A DNA stretch of 64,000 nucleotides from an uncultured Oscillospiraceae bacterium (GTDB taxonomy: Bacteria > Bacillota > Clostridia > Oscillospirales > Acutalibacteraceae). Positions 1-8,161 of the stretch are shown here, piece by piece. The notes under the pieces are model-generated. The model did no database searches. It worked only from the letters and a program-made list of their open reading frames with translations, and was not told where the DNA came from. The stretch is from the NCBI GenBank assembly GCA_902492895.1, contig CABUNG010000008.1, positions 1-64,000 on the forward strand, in the 5' to 3' direction. Both the position numbers and the translations under genes were made by a program. Numbering within the stretch: the stretch's first letter is position 1; the number at the start of each line of letters is the position of its first letter.

Positions 1-6
1 CCTCCT

Positions 7-1827
7 GTGAACTCTACAGGGAAATCAGCCGGTCACAGATGGGAGGCGGCGAAGTTGCCTAAGGGCCCGCGGGGGATTCCCGAAAAACCACAGAATCGCA
101 AAAAAGTGCTTCTGCGCCTCTGGAGCTATCTATACCGTTACAAATGGATGGTGTTTGCGGCGCTGCTCCTGACGATCTCCAGCAATCTGCTCGCGCTGGT
201 GGGGCCCACCCTGTCCGGGCGGGCCATCGATGCCATCGGCGTCACGCCCGGCGGGGTCGATTTTCCCGTGGTGTTCACGTATTGCGGGCTGATGATCGCG
301 TTTTATGTCCTCTCTTCCCTGCTTTCCTATATCCTGTCCGTGCTTATGATCCGGCTTAGCCAAAAAGTGGTCTTTCAGATGCGTGAGGATGTATTCCGCC
401 GCCTTGTCGAGCTGCCGGTCCGCTATTTCGACGGCCATCAGACCGGCGATATCATCAGCCGGATCTCCTACGATATCGACACGGTCAACGCGTCCCTGTC
501 CAACGATCTGCTGCAGGTCGCCACCAGCATCATCACGGTGGCGGGGTCTCTGATCATGATGCTCACGATCTCTCCGGTGCTGGTGCTGGTGTTTGCCGTC
601 ACCATCCCCATATCCGTCTTGTTCACCCGCTATATGACCCGCAAGGTGCGTCCCCTGTTCCGGAAACGATCGCTCAAGCTCGGCGAACTGAACGGCTTTG
701 TGGAAGAAATCATCACCGGGCAGAAAACGACCAAAGCCTATCATCAGGAACAGACCATGATCGGCCGGTTCGACGTCAAAAACAAGGAAGCGGTCGACGC
801 CTATTACAACGCCGATTATTTCGGCAGCATGACAGGCCCCTCCGTCAATTTTATCAACAATTTGTCCCTGGCGCTGATCAGCATGTTCGGGGCGATTCTG
901 TTCCTGTTCGGCAAACTCGGCCTGGGAGCCCTCTCTTCGTTCGTCCTCTATTCCCGGAAGTTTTCGGGGCCGATCAATGAAATCGCCAACATCATCAGCG
1001 AGCTGCAGTCAGCCTGCGCGGCCGCGGAGCGGGTTTTCCGCCTCATCGATGAAGCACCGGAGCCGGAGGATGTGCCGGGCGCGGTCTCACTGGGGTGCGT
1101 GCGGGGCGAGGTGGAGATGGACCATGTCCGGTTCGGATACCGGCCCGACCAAACGATCATCCACGATCTCTGCCTGCGGGCGGAACCCGGGAACCTGGTC
1201 GCGATCGTAGGCCCGACCGGGGCGGGCAAAACCACCATCATCAATCTGCTCATGCGGTTCTATGATCCGGATGCGGGCTGCATCCGGCTGGATGGCCGGC
1301 CCATTCTGCAGATGACCCGGAAGAGCCTGCGCCTTGCCTATGCGATGGTCCTGCAGGATACCTGGCTTTTCAGCGGCACCATCTTCGACAACATCGCCTA
1401 CGGCAAAAAAGACGCCACAATGGAAGAGGTGGCGGAGGTGGCTAAGGCTGCCAAAATCCACTCCTACATTTCCCGCCTTCCCGAGGGGTATGATACCGTC
1501 CTAAACGAAGATGGCCTGAACATCTCCCAGGGACAGAAACAGCTCCTCACCATTGCCAGAGCCATGCTGCTCGACGCCAAGATGCTCATCCTCGATGAAG
1601 CGACCTCCAATGTGGACACCCGGACGGAAATGCAGATCCAGGAAGCCATGCGGAACCTCATGCGGGGCAAAACCTGTTTTGTCATTGCCCATCGTCTCTC
1701 CACCATTCAGAATGCCGACACGATTCTGGTGGTGCAGGACGGGGATATCGTCGAGCAGGGATGTCACCGGACCTTGATGGAACGGGGCGGTATCTATGCC
1801 GGGCTATATCAGTCGCAGTTCCAATAA
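7..1827 (+). CDS. ABC exporter, fused permease and ATPase
   Basis: This is a half-transporter of the MsbA/LmrA type, 606 aa, that would sit in the cytoplasmic membrane and work as a dimer. Residues ~45-325 hold six membrane segments. The C-terminal ATPase has Walker A GPTGAGKT (~residue 405), a signature loop reading ISQGQ where LSGGQ is usual, and Walker B MLILDEATS. The GTG at 7 is the first possible start seen, but the frame is open to the window edge, so the true start may lie upstream. Such proteins often pair with a second ABC half-gene, which here could lie just before the window. The substrate cannot be told from sequence. A terminator follows at once. Confidence 0.93.
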   Translation: MNSTGKSAGHRWEAAKLPKGPRGIPEKPQNRKKVLLRLWSYLYRYKWMVFAALLLTISSNLLALVGPTLSGRAIDAIGVTPGGVDFPVVFTYCGLMIAFYVLSSLLSYILSVLMIRLSQKVVFQMREDVFRRLVELPVRYFDGHQTGDIISRISYDIDTVNASLSNDLLQVATSIITVAGSLIMMLTISPVLVLVFAVTIPISVLFTRYMTRKVRPLFRKRSLKLGELNGFVEEIITGQKTTKAYHQEQTMIGRFDVKNKEAVDAYYNADYFGSMTGPSVNFINNLSLALISMFGAILFLFGKLGLGALSSFVLYSRKFSGPINEIANIISELQSACAAAERVFRLIDEAPEPEDVPGAVSLGCVRGEVEMDHVRFGYRPDQTIIHDLCLRAEPGNLVAIVGPTGAGKTTIINLLMRFYDPDAGCIRLDGRPILQMTRKSLRLAYAMVLQDTWLFSGTIFDNIAYGKKDATMEEVAEVAKAAKIHSYISRLPEGYDTVLNEDGLNISQGQKQLLTIARAMLLDAKMLILDEATSNVDTRTEMQIQEAMRNLMRGKTCFVIAHRLSTIQNADTILVVQDGDIVEQGCHRTLMERGGIYAGLYQSQFQ

Positions 1828-1830
1828 ACA

Positions 1831-1868
1831 CAATCCGCGGCACCCGTATGGGCGCCGCGGATTGTTTA
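1831..1868 (+). terminator. Intrinsic terminator after the ABC exporter
   Basis: An 11-bp perfect stem (1831-1841 with 1854-1864, core CAATCCGCGGC) is followed by a short T stretch. It starts 3 nt after the exporter stop codon and faces the convergent amidase gene. Confidence 0.8.
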
Positions 1869-1895
1869 TGGAGATGGTACTCCGTCCCCTGGCTG

Positions 1896-2615
1896 TCATA
1901 CCATCCCGATGCGGTCCCAGGCAAACAGAGCGCCGGGATCCGCCTTGGCGGGGTTGTATTCGCTGTGGCCGAGTATATGCGCGCGGTCCCGGACGATGGC
2001 GGGATACCGGAATAGGATGTCGTCGAGAAGCGTGTTCAAAGAGGCATACTGGGCATCGGTAAACCCGATCCACTCCGGCGGCAGCGACGCATAGCGGTCG
2101 GACGAGATGTATTGGCGCATCTCGTCCTCCGTCCCGATCCCGAGCAGCTCGATTCCGATGGCATACTGATTCATCCGGTTGGTAAAGCGCCCGTCATTCT
2201 GCCAGGTTCCCTTCCCGGCATGCCAGGCGGCCCGCTCCTCCGGTATCAGGCGATGGATGCCGCCTTCCCGGTCGATGATATAGTGGGTGGATACGCCTCC
2301 GTCCAATAGGGTGCCGCGGCAGCTCTCCATGTCATAGGGATCGGCGGGATTGGTCAGCAGCGCACTCATAAAATGGATCACGACGTGCGAAATCGCGTCT
2401 TCTCTCTCACTCGAATAGTCTTCCACCGGCAGCGGCTCGTCCAGGATAACCGGGGCGGCCGGACGGTAGGCCGTCGTCGTTTCCGAAGAGGCCGCATCCA
2501 GAGATTCTGTACGGCCTGCATCGGATACGGACGGTGGGGACGGTTCCCGGCCGCATCCGGCAAACAGAAGAAGCGCAGCCATCAAAAGACAGACCGGCTG
2601 GCGTCGCAAGTTCAT
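1896..2615 (-). CDS. Lipoprotein N-acetylmuramoyl-L-alanine amidase (Amidase_2/PGRP fold)
   Basis: This 239-aa protein probably cuts the bond between MurNAc and the stem peptide on the outer face of the membrane. The ATG at 2615 is chosen because AAAGGGGAG lies just upstream and it gives a clean lipoprotein signal (MNLRRQPVCLLMAALLLFAG followed by Cys). After a Ser/Thr-rich linker, the catalytic fold shows VVIHFMSA, STHYIIDREG, AAWHAG and, near the end, HILGHSEYNPAKADPG. This matches the His/His/Asp zinc site of Amidase_2 enzymes. A second amidase of the same fold lies directly upstream on the same strand. Substrate and physiological role (remodelling, germination or defence) are not visible. 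Confidence 0.85.
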   Translation of the reverse strand: MNLRRQPVCLLMAALLLFAGCGREPSPPSVSDAGRTESLDAASSETTTAYRPAAPVILDEPLPVEDYSSEREDAISHVVIHFMSALLTNPADPYDMESCRGTLLDGGVSTHYIIDREGGIHRLIPEERAAWHAGKGTWQNDGRFTNRMNQYAIGIELLGIGTEDEMRQYISSDRYASLPPEWIGFTDAQYASLNTLLDDILFRYPAIVRDRAHILGHSEYNPAKADPGALFAWDRIGMV

Positions 2616-2645
2616 CGTTTCACTCCCCTTTGGGTTGATGACCTT

Positions 2646-2675
2646 AGTATACCATGCCGGACCGGTTCCGTGCAA
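2646..2675 (-). promoter_or_regulatory. Sigma-A-like promoter of the lipoprotein amidase
   Basis: On the minus strand, TTGCAC (2675-2670) and TATACT (2651-2646) are 18 bp apart and end about 30 nt before the amidase start codon. Confidence 0.55.
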
Positions 2676-2700
2676 TGCGGTAAATCTGGATGGCCGCGCG

Positions 2701-3525
2701 TCAGACCTTTTCCAGATACTCCTTTGCCGCATAATAGGTGCCGCCGTCGTACAGAACCTTGACCCAGGTGTAGCCGTTCCCGGCGCTCTCCCATCCATCC
2801 ACGACGTCGACCAGGGTGCCTTTCTGCCATTTCCCGGCCCGGGTAGAGGTGTCCCCCGCCGTGGCCGGATAGGTCGTGTGATAATACAGGTTGGCCGTGG
2901 TGCGGTACTGAGATGTGGTCTCCTCGGCGATATCCACGCTGTTTTCGTTGATCCACTGGATCAGCTTGTCACGGTTGACGTATTGGCCCATGATTTCTGT
3001 AACCCCCTTCAGTTTAGTGTCCACATCTTTCCGGAAATCGTCCATGTCTCGGCCGAATTTCGGAAACCAATGCAGCGGATCGCCGTGATTGCTGGCGATT
3101 CCCGCCCGGTAGCCTTCTACATGACTCGTGATGTCCGCCGCCGTGAATCCGTACCGCCGACACAGCATCACGCACAGGTCGGTCGCGTTTTCCCACATGC
3201 GGTCGAAGTAGTCCTGATTCGTTTCCCAGTCCTTCGGTTCACAGATTTCAAAGCCGATGTGGGTGTTATTGGCGCTCTTTCCGGTTACGGGATGCTGCCC
3301 CGCATGCCATCCTCGCATCGTCCAGGGCAGATACTGCATCACGACGCGGTCATCCACAAAAGCATGCACGCACTTCTCCACCCCCGGTTTGTTCCAGCGG
3401 CTGTACCAATCCGCTGCCATCACGCCCGGTGTGGCCGTCGAGTGTACCATGATCCCCTGCATGCTGTGTGTCCGGTTTTGCTTATAGCAGTCGTTTTCGG
3501 TCATCATCTTGACAATAAGGTCCAT
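2701..3525 (-). CDS. N-acetylmuramoyl-L-alanine amidase with C-terminal SH3-like domain
   Basis: This 274-aa protein has an Amidase_2 domain (residues ~15-160: GIMVHSTATPG, CVHAFVDD, GWHAG, IGFEICEP, ITSHVEGYRAGIASNHGDP) followed by a bacterial SH3-like domain (~200-272: YRTTANLYYHT, GTLVDVVDGW, YTWVKVLYDG). The pattern is that of endolysins and spore or cell-wall amidases, where the SH3 part binds wall. The ATG at 3525 is preferred to a start 14 codons upstream because AGAAGGAGTG sits 5 nt before it. No signal peptide is seen, as is usual for endolysin-like enzymes that leave by lysis or act inside a mother cell. No phage genes are nearby. Proximity to cotJABC makes a sporulation role possible, but this is inference. 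Confidence 0.85.
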   Translation of the reverse strand: MDLIVKMMTENDCYKQNRTHSMQGIMVHSTATPGVMAADWYSRWNKPGVEKCVHAFVDDRVVMQYLPWTMRGWHAGQHPVTGKSANNTHIGFEICEPKDWETNQDYFDRMWENATDLCVMLCRRYGFTAADITSHVEGYRAGIASNHGDPLHWFPKFGRDMDDFRKDVDTKLKGVTEIMGQYVNRDKLIQWINENSVDIAEETTSQYRTTANLYYHTTYPATAGDTSTRAGKWQKGTLVDVVDGWESAGNGYTWVKVLYDGGTYYAAKEYLEKV

Positions 3526-3544
3526 TTTCTCACTCCTTCTCGCA

Positions 3545-3584
3545 GAAAACACCCCACTGCTTTCCACGGAAGGCAGTGGGGTGT
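3545..3584 (-). terminator. Intrinsic terminator after cotJC
   Basis: A 12-bp perfect stem (ACACCCCACTGC at 3549-3560 with its complement at 3573-3584) is followed on the minus strand by TTTTCTG. It separates the cotJABC transcript from the amidase gene downstream. Confidence 0.8.
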
Positions 3585-3594
3585 CTGCGTGTGG

Positions 3595-4224
3595 TCAGCA
3601 GTTTCCCGGGCAGTCCTTTTTGCCGCAGTTTTTATCAAAGCTGGGGTTGCAGGCATAGAAATTCTTGCTGTTGAGGTGATCGGTCGCAATCCGCAGGCCC
3701 TCGCCGAACCGCTGATAATGGACGATCTCGCGTTCCCGCAGGAATTTCAGCGGATCCCGAACATCGGGATCGTCGATCAGACGGAGCAGGTTGTCGTAGG
3801 TGGTGCGGGCCTTTTGCTCGGCAGCCATGTCCTCATGCATGTCGGTGATGACGTCGCCTTTGCTCTGGATATAAGCAGAGGTCCAGGGAGCGCCGGAGGC
3901 CGCCTGCGGCCAGATGCCGGCGGTATGGTCTACAAAATAGGTATCGAAGCCGGATTTGACGATTTCTTCGGGGGTCAAGTTCCGGGTGAGCTGGTGCACC
4001 ATGGCGGCGATCATTTCAAAGTGCGCCAATTCTTCGGTGCCGATGTCGGTCAGGAGACCTTTGAGCTGCGCATACGGCATGGAATACCGCTGACTCAGAT
4101 AGCGCAGCGACGCGCTCATTTCCCCATCCGGTCCGCCGTACTGGCTGATGATGATTTTGGCGTACTTCGGATTGGGCCGGGCGATTTTTACAGGATACTG
4201 CAGTTTTTTCTCATATTGCCACAT
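3595..4224 (-). CDS. cotJC: Spore coat protein CotJC, manganese-catalase family
   Basis: CotJC is a spore-coat protein related to di-manganese catalases. The 209-aa product is full length. It has the four-helix bundle metal ligands typical of the family: GTEELAHFEMI at residues ~63-73, and later EDMAAEQKARTTYDNL and EREIVHYQRF. The tail is Cys-rich (CNPSFDKNCGKKDCPGNC), common in clostridial CotJC. It is the last gene of cotJABC, 12 nt after cotJB. Whether it still has catalase activity cannot be judged from sequence. Confidence 0.93.
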   Translation of the reverse strand: MWQYEKKLQYPVKIARPNPKYAKIIISQYGGPDGEMSASLRYLSQRYSMPYAQLKGLLTDIGTEELAHFEMIAAMVHQLTRNLTPEEIVKSGFDTYFVDHTAGIWPQAASGAPWTSAYIQSKGDVITDMHEDMAAEQKARTTYDNLLRLIDDPDVRDPLKFLREREIVHYQRFGEGLRIATDHLNSKNFYACNPSFDKNCGKKDCPGNC

Positions 4225-4236
4225 AGTCGTACCTCC

Positions 4237-4485
4237 TTACGCTAAATCCCAGGGCCACGGATTATCGACCCATGACCACCGGTCGCCGGTTACCTGGTTG
4301 CTGTTGACGATATACGGACCGAATTTGCATTCGTATTCCGCGATGAGGGCTTCCCGCTTGGCCAGATATTCCTGGCGCTTCTCCAGGGCTTGCGTGTCTC
4401 CGCAGTGGGTGTCCAGATACAGGCCCAGTTCCAGAATCGAAAAATCGTAGGCATAGATGCGGCAGCGCATCGCTTTCTCATCCAC
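4237..4485 (-). CDS. cotJB: Spore coat protein CotJB
   Basis: The 82-aa product matches CotJB in length and in the pattern IYAYDFSILELGLYLDTH, EALIAEYECKFGP and a Trp-rich end WSWVDNPWPWD. The GTG at 4485 is chosen because CAGGAGGGG lies 5-8 nt upstream. Its first codons overlap the cotJA stop by 8 bp, which suggests translational coupling. The frame is open further upstream, but that part lies inside cotJA in another frame. CotJB is needed with CotJA and CotJC for a coat sub-layer; its biochemical activity is unknown. Confidence 0.9.
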   Translation of the reverse strand: MDEKAMRCRIYAYDFSILELGLYLDTHCGDTQALEKRQEYLAKREALIAEYECKFGPYIVNSNQVTGDRWSWVDNPWPWDLA

Positions 4486-4747
4486 AGTTAACCCCTCCTG
4501 CCAGCCACGGTTTGTTGAGTTCCGGGAAAATGGTCCCTTGACAAAATCCCTCTTCCGGCTCATAAACGGTGTTCAGTACCTGCATGGGCACATAGGCCAT
4601 GCCCACGACCATGGGCTCTCCGTCCGGCGTGCATTCCACAGGCACGACGGCCGCTGCGGCGGCCTGGCAGCCGCAGCGGCAGGTTCCGACGCGGTTCATG
4701 GAATGAGGCATGCCGGAAGATCTCATGCCATAATACTTGTTTTCCAA
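4478..4747 (-). CDS. cotJA: Spore coat associated protein CotJA
   Basis: The 89-aa product ends with the CotJA pattern AYVPMQVLNTVYEPEEGFCQGTIFPEL and NKPWL. The N-terminal part has a CRCGCQAAAAA stretch. The TTG at 4747 is the likely start: AAAAGGAG lies 8 nt upstream and no ATG in this frame lies nearer. An ATG eight codons in (MRSSG) is the alternative. It is the first gene of cotJABC, which in Bacillus is made in the mother cell under sigma-E. Confidence 0.88.
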   Translation of the reverse strand: MENKYYGMRSSGMPHSMNRVGTCRCGCQAAAAAVVPVECTPDGEPMVVGMAYVPMQVLNTVYEPEEGFCQGTIFPELNKPWLAGGVNCG

Positions 4748-4802
4748 AGCGCATACTCCTTTTCTGTAATCGTATTCGGTATCGGTAGGGCGATCCTTTA
4801 TC

Positions 4803-4810
4803 AGTGTATG
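4803..4810 (-). promoter_or_regulatory. Possible sigma-E -10 element upstream of cotJA
   Basis: On the minus strand CATACACT matches the sigma-E -10 consensus CATACAHT exactly and lies ~55 nt before cotJA. No good sigma-E -35 box is found 13-15 bp upstream, so this is only a weak candidate. Confidence 0.3.
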
Positions 4811-4999
4811 TCCGATGCCGGAATCGGTGAGAGGCGTTTCCTATATGACAGAACATCCGACATGAAAAATGTCCGAATCCACAAAAAAAATGTCCCCTTT
4901 GACTGGCGCGGGGAGGACAAATGGTGTATACTGGACGAAAGAAAAGGTTTCTTCTCCGCCTGTTCTGGATGATAAACAGACTAGAAAAGGGGGGATTCT

Positions 5000-6157
5000 G
5001 TGAAACGCACAGCCGGTTTCCTGGCGTTTCTGCTCTTCTGTGGCTCTCTGTTCGGCTGTGTATCTTCCGGAAACGGCGTTTCCGCTCCGTCGGAGCAATC
5101 GAAAGGCGCGGCGGAGAGTCCGGTCGGCACAGAAACCTCCAGCACCACGGCCACGACGGAGGCACCGAAACGGGAAAGCGCCAGAGTGGTGATGATCGGC
5201 GATTCCAACACCGAAGCGGGACATATCATCCGCCCCCTCGCGTCTCTTCTGGAAGATGCCTATGGTTATGGCGGCACCGGATTTTACACCTTCAGCAGCC
5301 TGTCCGGACAGCCGAAAACCAATACGCTGAAAATCGACCAGGGAGACTGGGTGTCCCATGATGTGACGACCCCGGATAATGCGGCGGGGACCAAACAGAT
5401 CGACGCCCCGTTCGGTCTGAATGTGGTGGGGACCCAGTCGGGTTCCACCCTGACGGCCACCTTTTATGATCCCGGTTTCACGCTTTACTATCTCACCGGG
5501 CCGGAAAGCGGCACTTTGACGTTGTCCCTGAACGACGGGACGATCGCCACGCTGGACACCGCTTCAGACGAGAAGCGTACGGCCAAGTACACCTATATGA
5601 GCGAGGATGACGGCAAGGAAAAGCGGCTGAAAATCCGGCTGGAGAGCGGTACGGCTACCCTTTTCGGCATGGAAACCCTGACCGCCCGTTCCGGAGGCGG
5701 AATCGTTCACAATTGGGGCAATGCCAGCGCCAATTCCCAGCATTATTTCTATGGGGACAAGACAATCTTTGAAACGGGGCTGGCGGCGCTGGAACCCACT
5801 CATGTGGTGTATCTCATCGGGACCAACGATTTTGTGGACAACGCCACTTTCAAAACCGCCCTTATCGAGCAGCTGACCCGCATCAAGGAGGCAGTTCCCC
5901 AGACCAATGTTCTGCTCGCCTCGACTTTCGATATTGACTACGAGCCGACCAAGCACTTGATGAGCCAATATTTGGCCGACGCCTACCCGGACGCAGCTGC
6001 GCAGACCGGGGCGGTTTACTGGGATATGCACGGCTTTTTCGGGCCCTATGACCCGATTCAGATGCTGGACGGCTGGCACTGCAATGACTTAGGCGGCAGC
6101 AAAATCGCCCGAGAGCTCTATCGCCAGCTATTCGACATACAGGATTCCCTTGATTAA
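5000..6157 (+). CDS. SGNH/GDSL-type hydrolase lipoprotein
   Basis: This 385-aa lipoprotein has a signal and lipobox (LLFCGSLFGC), a Ser/Thr/Glu-rich linker to residue ~60, then a split SGNH esterase fold. Block I is VMIGDSNTEAG (~65), block III is YLIGTNDFVDN (~275), and block V is DGWHCNDLGGSKIA (~360) with the Asp/His pair. A beta-rich insertion (~115-235) separates block I from the rest, as in carbohydrate esterases with a jelly-roll insert. It probably removes acyl groups from an extracellular glycan, but the substrate is unknown. The start is a GTG with AAAAGGGGGG upstream. nagB follows 21 nt later, so the two may be co-transcribed. Confidence 0.82.
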   Translation: MKRTAGFLAFLLFCGSLFGCVSSGNGVSAPSEQSKGAAESPVGTETSSTTATTEAPKRESARVVMIGDSNTEAGHIIRPLASLLEDAYGYGGTGFYTFSSLSGQPKTNTLKIDQGDWVSHDVTTPDNAAGTKQIDAPFGLNVVGTQSGSTLTATFYDPGFTLYYLTGPESGTLTLSLNDGTIATLDTASDEKRTAKYTYMSEDDGKEKRLKIRLESGTATLFGMETLTARSGGGIVHNWGNASANSQHYFYGDKTIFETGLAALEPTHVVYLIGTNDFVDNATFKTALIEQLTRIKEAVPQTNVLLASTFDIDYEPTKHLMSQYLADAYPDAAAQTGAVYWDMHGFFGPYDPIQMLDGWHCNDLGGSKIARELYRQLFDIQDSLD

Positions 6158-6178
6158 CATAAGGAAAGGAAGATCCAT

Positions 6179-6907
6179 ATGAACATCCGCATTTACAAAG
6201 ATACCGAGGCCATCGGCAAGGCCGGCGCCACGCTGTTTGCGGCTACGGTTATAGCCAAGCCGAACTGCGTGCTTGGTCTTGCCACGGGTTCCACCCCGAT
6301 TCCGACCTATCGGAACATGGCGGAGCTGTACCGGGACGGCGCGGTGGATTATGCCCGCGTCACCACCTTCAATCTGGACGAGTACGTCGGACTTGGTCAC
6401 GACCATGACCAGAGCTATTACTATTTCATGCACGACAACCTGTTCCAGCATATCAATATCCCGGAAGACAGCATCCATGTCCTGTCCGGCACGGCGACCG
6501 ACCTCGAAAAAGAATGCGCTGATTACGACCGGATGATCGATGAAGCCGGCGGTATCGATCTGCAGATCCTCGGCATCGGCCGGAACGGCCACATCGCCTT
6601 CAACGAACCCACTACCGTTTTCCCGCCCAAAACCCATGTGGTGGATCTGACGGAAAGCACCATCGATGCCAATAAACGCTTTTTTGCCGATGTGAAAGAC
6701 GTTCCCCGCCAGGCCCTCACCATGGGTATCGGTTCGATCATGAAGGCCCGTTCCATTCTCATCATCGCGACCGGCGCGGATAAGGCTCAGGCGGTCAAGG
6801 ACATGGTGCTGGGTCCGGTGGATCCGCAGTGCCCGGCGTCCGTGCTCCAGCTGCATCCGAACGTCACGGTTATGCTCGACGCTCCGGCGGCCTCTCTCCT
6901 GGGATAA
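6179..6907 (+). CDS. nagB: Glucosamine-6-phosphate deaminase
   Basis: NagB turns glucosamine-6-phosphate into fructose-6-phosphate and ammonia in the cytoplasm, feeding amino sugars from peptidoglycan or diet into glycolysis. The 242-aa protein is full length. It shows LGLATGSTPIPTYR (phosphate loop), TFNLDEYVGL with the catalytic Asp, and GIGRNGHIAFNEP with the active-site His and Glu. The ribosome site AAGGAAAGG is 9 nt before the ATG. No nagA is in the window. It lies next to cell-wall amidases and an esterase, which fits wall recycling. Confidence 0.96.
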   Translation: MNIRIYKDTEAIGKAGATLFAATVIAKPNCVLGLATGSTPIPTYRNMAELYRDGAVDYARVTTFNLDEYVGLGHDHDQSYYYFMHDNLFQHINIPEDSIHVLSGTATDLEKECADYDRMIDEAGGIDLQILGIGRNGHIAFNEPTTVFPPKTHVVDLTESTIDANKRFFADVKDVPRQALTMGIGSIMKARSILIIATGADKAQAVKDMVLGPVDPQCPASVLQLHPNVTVMLDAPAASLLG

Positions 6908-6922
6908 ACATGCAATGATCGG

Positions 6923-6955
6923 CAGCGGCGGAAATATCTCCGCCGCTGTTTTTTA
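6923..6955 (+). terminator. Intrinsic terminator after nagB
   Basis: A 10-bp stem CAGCGGCGGA/TCCGCCGCTG with a 6-nt loop is followed by six T residues. Confidence 0.88.
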
Positions 6956-7008
6956 TGTGCAAACGGCGGCCGATCTCCCCTTCCCTGCGGTTTTCTCGGC
7001 CGGTTTCA

Positions 7009-7037
7009 TTGACAGGACCGAACACGCATGGTACCAT
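7009..7037 (+). promoter_or_regulatory. Sigma-A-like promoter of the glycosyltransferase gene
   Basis: TTGACA (7009-7014) and TACCAT (7032-7037) are 17 bp apart and end 35 nt before the chosen start codon. Confidence 0.6.
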
Positions 7038-7072
7038 AATGAGGAATGAAGATTCCGCGGGAGGAACAGCCC

Positions 7073-8020
7073 ATGGCTCTGCTGAGCGTCGTTATTCCCT
7101 CATACAATGAAGAATCCAATATCCGGCATACGGCCGAGGTTCTGTCCGCCCTGCTGCAGCGGGAACAGATCGACTACGAGCTGCTTTTTGTCAGCGACGG
7201 ATCCAAGGATCAGACTTTTCCGCTGATCCGCCGCCTGGCGGAAGAAGACGGCCGGGTACGAGGTGTGCAGTTCAGCCGGAATTTCGGCAAAGAAGCTGCG
7301 ATTTTTGCCGGTCTCCGGTTGGCCAAGGGCGACTGCTGCGTGGTGATGGACTGCGATTTGCAGCATCCCCCCGAGACGATCCCGGTCATGTATAAACTGT
7401 GGGAAGACGGATACGAAGTCGTTGAAGGCATCAAAAAAAGCCGCGGAAAAGAAAGATGGACATATAAACTGTCGACCGGCGTGTTTTACAAGCTGCTGGG
7501 CAGGCTGACGGGGGTGGAAATGTCCGACACCTCCGATTTCAAGCTGCTGGACCGGAAGGTTATGGATGTGCTGAGCGCTCTGCCGGAACGCAACACCTTT
7601 TTTCGTGCTCTCTCCTTCTGGACAGGCTTCCGCTCCACCCGCGTGGAATACGAGGTGGCCGAACGGCGGTACGGCGAGTCGAAATGGTCACTCAAAGGGC
7701 TGTGGAAATACGCGGTGTCCAATATCACGTCGTTTTCCTCCGCTCCTATGCAGCTGGTGACCGGGCTGGGTGTCCTGCTCCTCATCCTCTCCGTCGTGCT
7801 GGGGGTGCAGACGCTGATTCGCTATTTCTCCCATCAGGCGGTGGAAGGCTTTACGACGGTGATCCTGCTGCTTTTGATCATCGGCGGAGTGCTGATGATG
7901 AGCCTCGGCATCATTGGCTATTACATCGCGAAAATCTACGACGAGGTCAAGGGGCGTCCCCGCTATATCATCGGGGATATCACCGACAATCTGCACATCG
8001 AGGAGTCTGGTCAGAACTGA
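7073..8020 (+). CDS. Family 2 glycosyltransferase with two C-terminal membrane segments (DPM1/GtrB-like)
   Basis: The 315-aa protein probably moves a sugar from a nucleotide sugar to undecaprenyl phosphate at the inner membrane face. The GT-A domain starts with SVVIPSYNEESNI and carries the metal-binding DxD as VVMDCDLQHPPE (~residue 92) and later RKSRGKERW-like acceptor-site residues (KKSRGKERWTYK). The last ~90 residues form two hydrophobic segments (VTGLGVLLLILSVVLGVQ and TVILLLLIIGGVLMMSLG) and the typical end YYIAKIYDEVKGRPRYII. The ATG at 7073 has GGGAGGA 7 nt upstream; an ATG nine codons earlier has no useful site. It may serve teichoic acid or polysaccharide decoration. Confidence 0.9.
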   Translation: MALLSVVIPSYNEESNIRHTAEVLSALLQREQIDYELLFVSDGSKDQTFPLIRRLAEEDGRVRGVQFSRNFGKEAAIFAGLRLAKGDCCVVMDCDLQHPPETIPVMYKLWEDGYEVVEGIKKSRGKERWTYKLSTGVFYKLLGRLTGVEMSDTSDFKLLDRKVMDVLSALPERNTFFRALSFWTGFRSTRVEYEVAERRYGESKWSLKGLWKYAVSNITSFSSAPMQLVTGLGVLLLILSVVLGVQTLIRYFSHQAVEGFTTVILLLLIIGGVLMMSLGIIGYYIAKIYDEVKGRPRYIIGDITDNLHIEESGQN

Positions 8021-8070
8021 AAAAAGCGGCCCCGCAAGACGGAGGCCGCAAAACAGCTGTTTTTAATTTG

Positions 8071-8099
8071 GGCGGCGCAGCGGTTGCTGCGCCGCCTTT
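8071..8099 (+). terminator. Hairpin terminator after the glycosyltransferase
   Basis: An 11-bp perfect GC-rich stem (8071-8081 with 8086-8096) has a 4-nt loop but only three T residues after it. A weaker hairpin with a longer T run lies just before (8049-8066). Either could end transcription between the convergent genes. Confidence 0.5.
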
Positions 8100-8161
8100 G
8101 CCATATTCAGAAATTTTTTGAAGAAGGCAGCTGCCCCGATTCTAAAATGACAGAAACCATT

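Noticed and set aside
2701..3525. Prophage remnant suggested by an endolysin-like amidase.
   Set aside because: There is no holin, structural gene, integrase or attachment repeat nearby; spore and coat genes are adjacent instead.
2635..4245. Plus-strand open frame of ~530 codons opposite an amidase and cotJC.
   Set aside because: The minus-strand genes have strong motifs and ribosome sites; this frame has neither.
4899..4932. Promoter TTGACT...TATACT before the SGNH lipoprotein.
   Set aside because: The spacing is 22 bp, outside the 16-18 bp range.
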